The notes beneath the pieces were generated by a model. The model had not been told where the DNA came from. It worked only from the letters and a program-made list of their open reading frames with translations, and searched no databases. A stretch of DNA of 64,000 nt, taken from contig MU400519.1 in NCBI GenBank assembly GCA_022578965.1, forward strand, positions 248,001-312,000. Reading direction: 5' to 3'. Numbering within the stretch: position 1 is the stretch's first letter; every line of letters begins with the position of its first letter. This DNA is from Xylaria sp. FL1777 (taxonomy: Eukaryota; Ascomycota; Sordariomycetes; Xylariales; Xylariaceae). The translations under genes were made by a program, and so were the position numbers. Of the stretch, positions 36,945-48,337 are shown one piece after another.

Positions 36945-37110
36945 AAAAATAAGCATATTATTAAAATATATAATGCAAAATATATTTATTATATTATTAA
37001 GTGCTTTTTATATATAACTTTAAAAAGTAATAAAAGCATTTAATAAACTTATAAGCATAACTAGAAATTTATAGTAGCTATAGCATATATAAAACGCTGT
37101 TTTTTATTTA
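36945..37110 (-). pseudogene. Gypsy reverse transcriptase relic on the minus strand
   Basis: Reading leftwards from about 37107: K-stop-KTAFYICYS, then YYKFLVMLISLLNAFITF, the decayed forms of EWKTAFRTRYG and the YEFLVMPFGL-NAP-TFQ motif of Ty3/Gypsy reverse transcriptases. The active site follows at 36968-36957 as YFNN (from YFDD), shifted by one base relative to the preceding frame, so a frameshift has been added to the RIP damage. Confidence 0.8.
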
Positions 37111-39256
37111 TTTTTTTCTTAAATACATAAATAATAATAAATATTCTTAAGGTTAATTTTGCTAAAGATTTTAGCTTTTAAAATTTTATTAAGCAGCTTT
37201 AAAATAAGTAATAAAATATATTAATTCTTGTGCATAATTTAATTAAGTTTTTTATAGTTTATATATAAATATAAGCTTTTATTTTTTTTAAGTATAAAAA
37301 AAATTAAAGCGCTAATAAAGCTAGTAAACTTTTTAATTTTCTTTACTTTTAGCATTTTATTAAGCTATTTTTATAGTTTTTTTAGCTCATTTTAAGCTAA
37401 TAAATATATAAAAAAATAAAGTATAACTATGTTTTTTTTTAATTTAATAGCAAAGTTCTTTTGTTTTAATTATAGTAATATATTTGTTTTATTAGTATTA
37501 AAAAACTTAAATAAGTTATAAAACTCTTTTAAAATTACTATAAAATTAAAATAACTAAAGCTTTTTTTTAACTTTTTAAGCTATATAAATTTAAATAATT
37601 AAATAATAATATAATAACAAACTTAATTTTAATAAACTTTTATAAACTTAGTTAAGCTAAGTATTATTATTTAAAAGCAGCATAATTTAAAAAACTATTA
37701 ATTAATGCTTAAATTTAATATAATTTTTTTATTTTTTAAAGTAGTTTAAAATAATAAAAAAAAGCTGCTTTTAAAGCAATAATTATAATTAATAGTTATG
37801 CATATATGCTTAATTCTACAAGTAATACTACAATTATTAATTAATTTATAAATAATTTAATAAGCTTTATAAATAAAAAATTTACTTTTAGTAGCATATT
37901 ATAATATAAATATATAAAAAGATGCTTGTTATAATTTATAATAAAAAGTAAAAATAAAACTAATATAGTTATATTTAGCGCATAAATTAAGATTAATATA
38001 AGTTTTAATAAGTAATTTTATAAAACTAACAAAATAAATAATATAAAAAGTATAAAAACAACATAAAATAAATATATAAAGTAATAACTTTAGCTTAAAA
38101 TTTATAGCTAATATAATTAGTGCTAAGCTTACTACTTATTTTTTAAGTTAAAGTATTATAGCTTTTATAAAAAAAGTATATAAAACTTTAATTGCTATTT
38201 TTAGTTTTTTTTATTTATATTTTAGTTTTTATTTACTTAAATTTTTTAGATAGTTTGTTTTTAAGTAGTATTATTATTATAGCTAATATAGCTACTAAAT
38301 CTATTGTTTTTATTATTGCTATTATTATTATTACTTTTAAGCTAAAAGTAATTAAAAGTAATATAGCTAAATTATTTATAGCTATAGTAAATAAAGTTTT
38401 TATAAAAGTTTAAATTTAAACTATTTTTATTGTTATCTTAAAGTTAATTTAAAGAAATTCTAAAAATATAACAGTTTTTTAAAGTATAAGTATTATTATT
38501 ACTTTAGTTGTTTATATATCCTTAGTTTTAATATTAGCTATAACTTTTAGTATTATTACCTTTATAATATTAGTTTTAGCCTTTATAGTTATTATTGCTT
38601 TTATAAAATTTTAGGTTATTATTATTGCAGCTATTATTATAATTATTGCTTTTATAATAGTAGTTCTAGTTATTAAAACTAGTATTGTTATTTTTGCAGC
38701 TAGTATTAATGTGCTAATTATTAGTTTAATTTTGCTTAATATTTAAAGTTAATCTATTAATAGTTTAAATAATATCTAATTTTAGTTTTTTTTTACTACA
38801 GTTTAAGCGTTATTTCTTAATTATTAATTTTTAGCATTATTATATAGCATTAATTATATTAGCTTATATAATTAGTAGTAAGTTATAATAGTTTATTAAC
38901 TTTTGCTAAAATAATACGCTTAGTTTTTAATAGTATAACAAAGCTTTTTTGCTTTTATTTTAGCAAATATTTTAAAGTTTAATGCTTACAAAATATTAAT
39001 TAAACAGCTTTAAATTTTAGTTAATTTATTAACTTACTTGTTTTAATTATATGTTTATGCTAGCTTATAAAAAAGCAAACTGCTTAAGCAAAATCTTAGT
39101 TTAGTTTAAAAATATTTTTTAGTTAGTCTTAAATTATTTTTTTTCTAGGGTTAATAACTTTTGCAATATTAATTAATAAACATTTTTATAGTTTTAGTTT
39201 ATATTATTATATGCATATAAAATCTTGTTTTTATTGTAGCAAAATTTCTAATTAGC

Positions 39257-39763
39257 TGTTATAAAATGGGCTAACTAGGCTAGTTAGAAAGCTATGTGTA
39301 AAGAAAGCATGCGCGAAAAAAGTCCTATTTGTTAAGAGAATATGTACTTAAACCACTATGGGGGTTTAATGCATTAACTTAACAAACTTAAGCATTAAGT
39401 CCGTTAAGCCTTAGACTTAATAAACTTAAGCGTTAAGTTTATTAAGCTTTAAACTTAAAACAATATAGCATTAAGTCTATTAAAAAAAGCAACATTTATT
39501 ACTATTTTTTTTGTTTATATAAATATGTACTTTTTATATTTAATTATTTATTTAGTTTTAGCTTTTTAATTATTAATTTTTTTATAATTATTAAGCATTA
39601 ATATATTTATTACTTTTAATTTTTTAAAACCTTTATTAATGCATAGTAATAAAAGTTTTTTGAAAATTTTTTTAATAAATTACTGCTAAAGATTTTATTA
39701 TTATTTATAAATTAAAACCTTAAAAGCAAGCCTATTATATTAATATATAATAAGTTTATTATA
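39257..39763 (+). repeat. 5' LTR of the chromovirus
   Basis: 507 bp. Its first 170 or so bases keep many G and C bases (GGGCTAACTAGG, CATGCGCG, CACTATGGGGG), while the second half is nearly pure A+T. The opposite holds for the right copy. Confidence 0.92.
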
Positions 39764-41105
39764 CTTTAATAGCTTTTTAATTAATAAAACTTAGTATATA
39801 AAAACAAATATTAGTATAAAAAGTTAAATAACAAATAGTTTATAAAATAAATTTTTAAAAGTATACTAAAAAGATATTTAAACAATAAAAATGCTAAATA
39901 GCATTATATAAGTAAACTTTACTTAATAACTAATAAATTAAATCTAAATTATATTACTAAAAACAAAAAATCAAAAATTAAGTTTAAGAATTTTAAAAAC
40001 TTTTAAAACTAGTAATGTACTAAAATAATAAACTTTAGTATTTTTATTAGCTACTTTTATTAAAAAAAAAGCAGTAGTAAAAAAGAAAAAATTAAGCAGT
40101 AGTAATAAAAAAGAACTAACGTTAATGCTAGTACTATAAAGCAAACTAGTTGCTTTAACTTAAAAAATAGCTTAAATACTAAGTATTATAACTTTTAAAA
40201 CAATATAAACTTTAGCTATAATTATTAAAGCAGTAATAATAACTGCTATTATAACAATAAATCAAAGTTTTAAACAAGTAATTATACTATAATTAATATT
40301 AATATTACTATTAGCAAACTTAACATTTATTTTTATTATTGCTATACTTAAAATAGTAGCTTAAAATAAAAAACTTAACTTTTTACTACTATTGCTATTT
40401 TTATTATTAAAATCTTTTATAATGTTAAAAATGCTAAATATTAAAGGTTTTAAACTTATTGCTTTAAAACTTTATAATAAATTTATAAATATAAAAGCTT
40501 TTTTAATTTATGCTAAACTTTATTTAAAATAGCACTTTACTACTATTACAAAAAAAAATCAAAAAGTAATAATTACTTTATAATTTTTATTAAAAAAAGT
40601 ATTAGAATAGTTTTAATTTATTTTAAAAGATTTTCTAAAAGCTAACAAGTTAACTAATTTTAAGCTAAAAACAAAAAAGATTTTTAAAAATTACGTTAAG
40701 TTTAAAAATCAAATAAAAATACTATTTAAAAATACTTAAAAGGCAAAACACGCAAAAAAAGCATTTTATTGCTTAAAACAAACAAAAGCAGCAATAAATT
40801 ACGTTATAAAATTTAAACAATTAATAGCAATCTTAAGATTGCTTAAGCTTGCACTGTTTTATTTATTTTATAGTAAACTTAAAACTTAAGTTTAAAATAA
40901 ACTATGCAAAATAAATAAACTAGCAAAAATTAATACGTATATTAATATAGCTATTATAATTAATTAATAATTATTTAATTAGTACTTTAAAACTAAAAGA
41001 ACTAAAAAAAACAAAAAAAAAAATACTTAAAAAAGTATTAAATAAAAATTTAAACAAATCAATAAAGTCTAAAAATAATAACTTTAAAATATGTTTAAAG
41101 TTAAA

Positions 41106-41147
41106 TGTTATAACTGCAGAAAAAAAGAACACTTTTAAAAATAATGC
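41106..41147 (+). pseudogene. Gag zinc-knuckle relic of the chromovirus
   Basis: TGT-TAT-AAC-TGC ... CAC ... TGC gives a perfect C-x2-C-x4-H-x4-C spacing (CYNCRKKEHF, then stops, then C), the CCHC nucleic-acid-binding knuckle of Gag. Two TAA codons interrupt it. Confidence 0.8.
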
Positions 41148-43447
41148 TGATTTAAAAAAAAAAACAGAAAAAAAAGCTACAAAAAAGGAAAAATTCTTTA
41201 ACTTAAAAAAAAAGTACAAGTTATAAAAGTTTAAAACAATAAAAAATAATAAAACAACTTAAAAAATACGTTTTTAAAGCAAAAGTATAAAGTTACTATT
41301 TTAAATTAAAACAGAAATGCTATATTAAATAAATCTAAATGCTTTATTTATATAAGTTAAAATAAATAAGCATATAAATATTATTTAAAAGCTTTATAAT
41401 TATTAAAGCAAATTATAAAAAAATATATCTGCTATATAAACAATTAAAGTTATTTAGTATATAACTTAAAAAAATAGTTTAACTAAAAATAATAAATAAT
41501 AAAAAATAGTAAGTTAATATAGTTAGCAAACTTATAAAACTATAAAAACTTTAAATTATTAAAGCTTAAAATATAGCTTAAAAGAAAGTTTTGTTTAAAG
41601 AAATAAAACTATAATTATAAATAGTATAGTTATTAAACTAACTATAAATTATTAAAGCACTTAATTGCTAAATAAACTTAAAAAAACAGAACTTATAAAA
41701 CTTTAAAACAAAAACAAATAAAATTAAAAGCTATAAAAAACACTACAAAAAAAAAACTAATAAAAATAAACAAAGCATTTTTATAGCTTAAACTGCTTTA
41801 AATATAACAAAACAAAAAAACATTAATAGTTAGCGCAAAAACTAATATGTTTTAAAAACTAAAGCTAGCAATTTAACTAATTGCTAAGAATTATTACTAT
41901 AATAAAACTATAATAAAAAATAATAATAATATTTTATGCTTAAAAGATTTAAGACATAATAAAATATTATAAAATTGCTATATAGTATATTACTACTATT
42001 AATATTTATTTAACAAACTAAAAAATAATTGGTTTTTTAAACAAATTGCAAAAATAAAAATATAAAATTTTTATAAATTAAAGTAATTAGTTATAACCAT
42101 AGTTTATTATAAAAATTTATAAAAATTTATAACATTTAAAAAGAATTTTAATTATATTTATAATATTAATTTAAAAGAATATAAAAATAACTGCTATAAA
42201 TATTACTAGCTAATTAAAGCATAATTATACTAAAAAATAGTTGCTAAAAGCAAAAAAGCTTAAAAACCGCAATTTAAAGCTTAACTAAAAGCATAAATAA
42301 AACAAAATATAATAACATTTAAAGTACTAAAGAAAATAAGCATTTAAACATTTTATAAAAAAAAATTAAAAAACAAAATAAGCACTTATTAAAAAAGCAA
42401 TAAATAGCTAAAAAAACTAAAGCTTTACGTAAAGTTTAATATAATAACTAAAGAAATTAATTTAAAATTAAACTTATATATTAAAAAAAAAAATATAATA
42501 CTTTAATTAACTTAAAAGCATAAGCTAACATAATTTTACTTAAAGTAGCAAAACAAAATAAAATTTTTTAAAAATATAAGCAAAAGTTTTAAAAAATTAA
42601 AAAATTTAATAAAAGCACTTCTAGCTATAATAATAGTTATATACTTAAAAAAACTAAACTTTTTAATATATTTATATAAAAATATAAAAAACAAATTATA
42701 TTAAATATTGCTAATATATTTAATTATAACATTATTTTAAAAATACTATAGTTAAAGATTAGCAACCTTTTGATTTAATAAAAAGCAAAAATTATTAATT
42801 AAAAAAGCAAAAAATAAAGCAAAAAAATTAAAAAAATCGCAAAAAAAATCCTAGATAATATATTAAAAGTATATTATAGATTTTATAAACTATTTAAAAA
42901 AAAAAAAAAAAAAGAACTTTTTAAACATAGCTTATAAAATTACTACATTTTTATTAAGGAAAAATGTTAACTAAAACTTTATTAAGTATATTATATAAGC
43001 TTAAATAAAACAAATGCCTTATAAAAGTATATTTAAAAAAATCTAGCAAAAGAATTTTTAAAAAAATCTTAGTTATTTGCTAAATACCTTATAGTACTAA
43101 TACTTAAAATAAAAAATAAAAAACAACTAATTAATAAAAAAAGAAAACTAGTATAGCAAGTAATAGTTAACTACTAATTATTAAACGTAATTATTATTAC
43201 AAATAAATACTTTTTTATTTTGCTAGTAATTATAAAAGAAAATATTAATTAAGCAAAATAGTTTATAGCAGTTAATATTTCAAACAAATATTATGCTATT
43301 AAAATAGCTAAAGGAAAAAAATAAAAAACAGCTATATAAACAATATATAGATTATATAAGTATATAATTATGCTATAAAAACTACAAAATGTACTAGCTA
43401 GCTTTTAATATATAATAATAACAATTCTATAAAAGTTTTTAAATAAA

Positions 43448-43486
43448 TTTATGTTTATTTACTTAAATAATATTTTTATTTATTTT
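43448..43486 (+). pseudogene. Chromovirus reverse transcriptase active-site relic
   Basis: Reads FMFIYLNNIFIYF. YLNN at 43460-43471 is the YLDD active site with both Asp codons converted to Asn by G-to-A, so polymerase activity is lost whatever the state of the rest. Confidence 0.85.
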
Positions 43487-43909
43487 AAAACGCTAAAAAA
43501 ACATAAAAAACATATAACTTAAGTATTAAAAACACTTAAACAAGCAAAATTATAACTTAATATAAAAAAGTATATATAGCATATATAAAAAATTAACTTT
43601 TTAAGATTTATAATTATTTTAAAACAAATATAAATTTAATAGTTAAAAATTAATATAGTATAAAACTAGAAAATATTTAATTTAGCTATTGTTATAAATA
43701 TATAATAAGCATTAGGATTTTTGAACTATGTCCGAATATTAATTTAAAACTTTAGAAAGATAGCATTTTATTTTATAAAATATACAAAGAAAAAATACAA
43801 AAAAAAGTTCTTTTTAATTTCGAAAAAAGCTTAAAAAGCTTTCGAAGAACTAAAACTAAAAGTTATTTTTAATCTTGTAGTTAAATTACTTAATCTATAA
43901 AAAAAAAAA

Positions 43910-44170
43910 AAGCTAAAAATAAATGCTTTAAATAGTATAATTGCAGGAGTTTTAAAACAACTAAAAAACAATAAAAAATAGTACTTAATAGCTTACTATT
44001 TTAAAGCACTACAAAACGTAGTACTATAATACCTTATATATAACAAAGAACTGCTTGCAATTATTATAGCATTTAAAAAGTAAAAACTATTTTTTATAAA
44101 AACTATAAAGTTTATTAAGATTTATTTAAATTACTAAAACTTAACAAAATTTATAACTATATAAAAGATT
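43910..44170 (+). pseudogene. Chromovirus RNase H relic
   Basis: NALNSIIAGVLKQLKNN (decayed TDASD-IAGVLSQ motif) at about 43925-43975, then YNKELLAIIIAFKK-stop-K at about 44037-44090 and a TKFIT segment by 44160. These are the standard YDKELLAIVEAFKEW and TDH-NL-F landmarks with RIP changes. Confidence 0.8.
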
Positions 44171-44599
44171 ATTAAACAACATAAAAATTAAATGGTTTTT
44201 TTTTTTAAATTTAACTTTAAGATATGTTACATTAAAAGAAAAAAAAACATTTAAGCAAACATACTTAGTTAATAAAGTTAAAAAAGATTTAAAGTGCTAA
44301 AAAGAAACATTTAAATATTATATTTGCAACAGAATAAAAGCTTAAAAATTAAAACTATATTTAAGGACTTTATAAATATATAGCTATAATAAGCTTATAA
44401 TCCTAAAGAACTAAAAGAACTATAAAAGCATAAAGAATTAAAAAATAATAAATTAATGTATAAACATAAGGTTTATTTACTAAAAGCTTTATAAAACAAG
44501 TTTATTAAAGATTTTTACGAATATTTATTATATAAACATTAAAAAACAACAAAAATAGTTTAATAATTGCAAAAAAAATACGATTTCTTAAAACTATAA

Positions 44600-44850
44600 A
44601 ATATAGTTAAATCTATTGTAAAAAAATGCAATATTTATAATAAAGCTAAAGTAGCTTAATATAAACCTTATAAACTATTATAACTTATATAAATACTTAA
44701 ATAAGCATAGTATACTATTACTTAAAATTTTATTATAGTATTACTTTTATTAACTAATTTAGTTATAAAAGTATAATATAATAAAATATAAGTAATTATT
44801 AATAAACTTACTAAATATGCTTATTTTTTATTATTTAAAGAAAACATAAC
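44600..44850 (+). pseudogene. Chromovirus integrase relic
   Basis: SIVKKCNIYNKAK around 44605-44650 fits the C-x2-C half of the integrase zinc finger with the second Cys mutated. Then NFIIVLLLLTNLVIKV and NKLTKYAYFL (44725-44845) match the integrase core pattern DFI-x-LP-S...PVT-V and D-LTKYAHF, with Asp codons changed to Asn. Confidence 0.75.
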
Positions 44851-45635
44851 AGCTAAATAACTTATATATGCTTTTATATGTTAATATTTAAACAAGCATA
44901 AACTATTAAAAAAAATTGTTTTAAACTAAAATAAATTGTTTACTTTTAAGTTTAAAACTAGTTTTTTTAAACTTATTAGTATTAAGCTTAAGTTTTTAAC
45001 TGTTTATTACTTATAAACTAATAAACAAACAAAAAGATTAAACTAAATATTAAAACAATACTTATAAAGTTATATTAATTATTAATAAAACAATTAAGTA
45101 AAACTATTATTAATAGCATAAATTTTATATAATATATTAATAAATAAAAATATAAACATATTTTTATATAAAGCTATTTATAAACAACAAGCAACTATTA
45201 TAAAATAAAAAAAAATATTAACTAAAGCACTTGTTATTTTAACTATAGCACTTTAAGCAAAAACTATTATAACAGAAATTAAAACATTACAAGCTAAGTT
45301 ATAATTACGCCTTTAGTTTTTATAACAACAAATATTAAAATACTATAACAAGAAATAAACTAAAGAGCTAACCTTTAAAAAAAGAAACAAAGTTTACTTA
45401 TTATAACAAAAATAAAACGCATATACTAATATTCCTTAAATTAAAACAAAACAACTAAGCAATAAATTAAAATTTAAAAAACTTAGTTTTTTTAAAGTTA
45501 AAAAAGTCATTTTATTTATTAACTATAAACTATTATTACTAAAAAATATGCAAATTTACTTTGTTTTTTATATTTTTTTACTAAAACTAGCACTTATTAA
45601 AATACTTATTAAAACATAACTAAAAATAAAAACAA

Positions 45636-45790
45636 ATTAAAACGTTTATAAAGTAAAAAGTATACTAAATTTTTGTTAAAATAATAATAACATTAAATAT
45701 TTTATTAAATAAAAAGAATATTTATACGTTAATAATACTTAAAAACTTAAAAAATATTTAAAAACTGCTAAAATAATTATAAACTAGTTT
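45636..45790 (+). pseudogene. Chromodomain relic at the end of the chromovirus polyprotein
   Basis: One frame reads NVYKVKSILNF, then IKYFIK-stop-KEYLYVNNT-stop-K, then LKKYLKTAK. This is the chromodomain order: (E)-V-E-x-IL-D, then K-YLVKWKGY, then NTWEP, then NL, then A. The Trp codons have become TAA stops. It defines the element as a chromovirus. Confidence 0.75.
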
Positions 45791-46464
45791 TACTGCTAAT
45801 ATTTTAATTAGCTAAAGCTAGAAAAAAAAAATTAACTTTAAATAAAGCATTTAGCACGTTTTAGTTAAACTTTAAAAAAATAACTAGTAATAGCTGCACT
45901 ACTTTAGTATGCTGTTTTTGTTTTTTAGCTATATAACGTTTTTTTGCTTTAATTTATTTAAGCTTTTTTAAACTACTTAAACTATAAATTATAATAGTAG
46001 CTATTTTTTTCTGCTATAATTTTTTTTATTGCTTAAAACAGTAGATTTTTATACTTATTTTTTTATGCTTTTTTATTAGCATGTTTAATTTATTTTTTAG
46101 CTTTTTGTACTAAAAAATAAGCTATTATATTTACTTAAAAAATAAACCTTTAGCGTTGCAATTTGCTTGTTTAGCTGCAACATATTTAATATATTAATTA
46201 AAGTTAAATTTTAACATTAAATATTTTGTGCTATAATAGTTGCAGCAAAAGCATAAAGCTATTTTAATTAATTTTAATTTAATAAAAGCAAGCAAAGCAA
46301 AGTTTTATTAAGCTTTTTGTTTAAAGCACAACAAGCAAGGTTTTTTGAAAACCTTACTAAACATAATAAGCACAAAAAACAAAAAAAAAGAAATAAAAAA
46401 AAGAAACTTATAAAAAAGGAAATATAGAATTGTTAAAACAACAATTAAAAAAAACAAAAGATAA

Positions 46465-46971
46465 TATTACAAAATAAGCTAACTAGGCTAGTTAAAAAGC
46501 TATATATAAAAAAAGCATATATAGAAAAAGTTCTATTTGTTAAAAAAATATATACTTAAACTACTATAAGGGTTTAATGCATTAATTTAATAAACTTAAG
46601 CATTAAGTTTGTTAAGCTTTAAACTTAATAAACTTAAGCATTAAGTTTATTAAGCTTTAAACTTAAAACAATATAGCATTAAATTTATTAAAAAAAGCAA
46701 CGTTTATTACTGTTTTTTTTGTTTATATAAACATATATTTCCTATATTTAGTTACTTATTTAGTTTTAGCTTTTTAGCTATTAATTTTTTTATAACTGTT
46801 AAGCACTAATACACTTATTACTTTTAATCCTTTAAGACCTTTATTAATGCACAGTAGTAAAAGTTCTCTGAAAACCTCCTTAATGGACCACCGCTAAGGA
46901 TTTTATTATTACTTGCAAATTAAGACCTTAAGAGCAAGCCCGTTATATTAATATATAACAAGTTTGTTACA
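46465..46971 (+). repeat. 3' LTR of the chromovirus
   Basis: 507 bp. Here the right end keeps G and C (CTCTGAAAACCTCC, GGACCACCGC, GCAAGCCCG) and the left part is A+T-converted, the mirror image of the left LTR. Confidence 0.92.
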
Positions 46972-46976
46972 TTAGC
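46972..46976. repeat. Target site duplication TTAGC, right copy
   Basis: Matches 39252-39256 exactly. Confidence 0.85.
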
Positions 46977-47659
46977 TTTTTTAAAAATAGTTTAAAGTTC
47001 TTTTACTTACTTTAGCTAGCATTAATAAATAAATTTTATACTAAAAAAATTATAATTAAACTTTAATAATTAGCTAAAATTAGCATTTTTAAATAAGTAG
47101 CATTAATAGTAATATAAGCAATTTTAACGTAATTAATATTTAGGTTTTCTTTAATTATGCTTTTTATTAAAGCTAAAAAATAAAGAATTATTATTATTAC
47201 TAAGATTTTTATGTCTTTGTTTTTAACTTAAGTTGCAGGATTATTTTTTAAGGTTTAAAAAGTTCTTTTGTTTTTTTAAAAATGTTATTTTTTAGTTTTT
47301 TTGTTTACTTAATTATAAAATAAAAGTAATATAAACTATTTTTAATTTTAAGGTAACTTGTTTGTTTTTATTTTTTTGCTGCATAACTTACTGCTTTAGC
47401 TTTCTGATTTTAGCTAAAAGCTATATAATTTATATTTGCAATAGTTAAATATTAGCACTTAAAGCACTAAATAATTGTTGTTTGCTTAAGCTTAGTTCTA
47501 GAAATAATTTGTATTATGTTTGTCCTTAATTCATTATTGTAGTTTGTTTTAAAAAAAAGCTATTAGAAATAGCACTAGTTTATATAATTAGTTAATATTT
47601 AGCTATTCTATAGTATAATAAAGTATTATAAGTAACTTTATTTTAAAAAGCTTTAAAAT

Positions 47660-47852
47660 TGTTATAAAAGGTATAAAGCATTAAAAATCAAATATAATAG
47701 TTAATATATCTCTAGTTTTATAGTAAGTATTTAATAAAACTAAAGCTTAAAAAAAAGAGGAAACTCCTATAAAATAAGTATAAGAAAAATATCTTATATA
47801 TATATATAACTTATAACATGTGCTAAAGTACTTAAGTAGCTTAATTATAATA
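47660..47852 (-). repeat. Right LTR of the middle Gypsy element (its 5' LTR)
   Basis: 193 bp, starting TGTTATAAAAGGTATAAAGC. Followed by AAAAC (47853-47857), the matching target duplication. Confidence 0.9.
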
Positions 47853-47857
47853 AAAAC

Positions 47858-47950
47858 TAAGAAACTTAAACGTAAAAGCTTAATTTAAACAAAATAAGTT
47901 TTTAAAAACTATAACTTAGCAAACATTAGTATTAAAGCTTTATTTAAACC
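47858..47950 (+). pseudogene. Copia RNase H relic, right part
   Basis: Continues the interrupted frame after removal of the insert and one AAAAC copy, ending in NYNLANISIKAL, the decayed form of the Copia C-terminal signature (K-x-NLADI-TKAL). Followed by about 200 bp of 3' untranslated sequence to the LTR. Confidence 0.8.
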
Positions 47951-48157
47951 TATTTTTAAGCAATAAAAAAGCATTATAAAAATTAAAGCTTATAAAGCTA
48001 CTAAATAGTTTAATAATTATTGCTTTTTTCTTTAAAGCCTTTTATTTAACTTAGCAAAATAGTAAAAAAAAAGCTAAAGGTTTTTATATAAAGACAATCA
48101 GGAAAACAAAACCTATATTATAAATAGCAGTGTACTAAAATTACGCTTAAAGCAAAA

Positions 48158-48332
48158 TGTTGCATATTATAACAACTAGTAATTCTAGTACAAAGATAGC
48201 ACGTAATTTGGAGTATTTCTAATTACTGTTGCTTAGTACAAAGGGTACTTTTCTACTAACTTTACTTATGGTTAATGTATATACTTGTACCTATATTCTC
48301 CACTTATTCAGTGTATTACTATGCATTCAACA
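48158..48332 (+). repeat. 3' LTR of the Copia element
   Basis: 175 bp, TGTTGCATAT to CATTCAACA, preceded by a purine-rich AAAGCAAAA that may be the polypurine tract. Followed directly by AGTGT (48333-48337), after which normal base composition returns. Confidence 0.92.
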
Positions 48333-48337
48333 AGTGT

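Larger units (their letters stand above)
39257..46971 (+). mobile_element. RIP-mutated Ty3/Gypsy chromovirus (inner element)
   Basis: Delimited by two 507-bp LTRs (39257-39763 and 46465-46971), starting TGTTATAAAATGGGC and ending GTTTGTTACA, with a perfect 5-bp duplication TTAGC (39252-39256 and 46972-46976). Total 7,715 bp, a normal length for a fungal chromovirus. The order gag zinc knuckle (41106), reverse transcriptase (43460), RNase H (44040), integrase (44620) and chromodomain (45636) identifies a chromodomain-bearing Ty3/Gypsy element of the MAGGY/Pyret type on the + strand. All frames are broken by stops. It is inserted in the middle element and is therefore the youngest of the three. 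Confidence 0.93.
32278..47852 (-). mobile_element. RIP-mutated Ty3/Gypsy LTR retrotransposon (middle element, antisense)
   Basis: Delimited by two 193-bp direct repeats (32278-32470 and 47660-47852) and a perfect 5-bp duplication AAAAC (32273-32277 and 47853-47857). Net length without the inner element is about 7.86 kb. Orientation is minus: the only reverse transcriptase signature found is on that strand, and a purine-rich tract lies next to the left LTR on the minus strand, where the polypurine tract of an antisense element should be. It sits inside the RNase H coding region of the Copia element. Heavily RIP-mutated throughout and not functional. Confidence 0.9.
26626..48332 (+). mobile_element. 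RIP-mutated Ty1/Copia LTR retrotransposon (outer element)
   Basis: Delimited by two 175-bp direct repeats (26626-26800 and 48158-48332) that start TGTTG and end CAACA (TAATA after RIP in the left copy), flanked by a perfect 5-bp target duplication AGTGT (26621-26625 and 48333-48337). Net length after removing the nested elements is about 6.13 kb. Coding relics in + orientation are Copia-like and in Copia order: a protease/pre-integrase segment (about 29180-29280), integrase start (about 29585-29700), reverse transcriptase (about 31070-31480) with YVDD decayed to YINN, and RNase H (about 32060-32277, continuing at 47858). Every domain is broken by TAA/TAG stops at former Gln, Arg or Trp codons, as RIP produces. 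Not functional. Confidence 0.93.

Noticed and set aside
26801..48157. Open frames of 60-90 codons in the AT-rich block (for example 32670-32882, 38192-38413, 41219-40971)
   Set aside because: They consist of Phe/Ile/Tyr/Lys runs from T and A tracts and do not coincide with the retroelement domains; they are by-products of RIP.
26626..48332. AT-rich block as a centromere or mitochondrial insertion
   Set aside because: Fully explained, to the base, by three nested LTR elements with target duplications; no mitochondrial genes seen.
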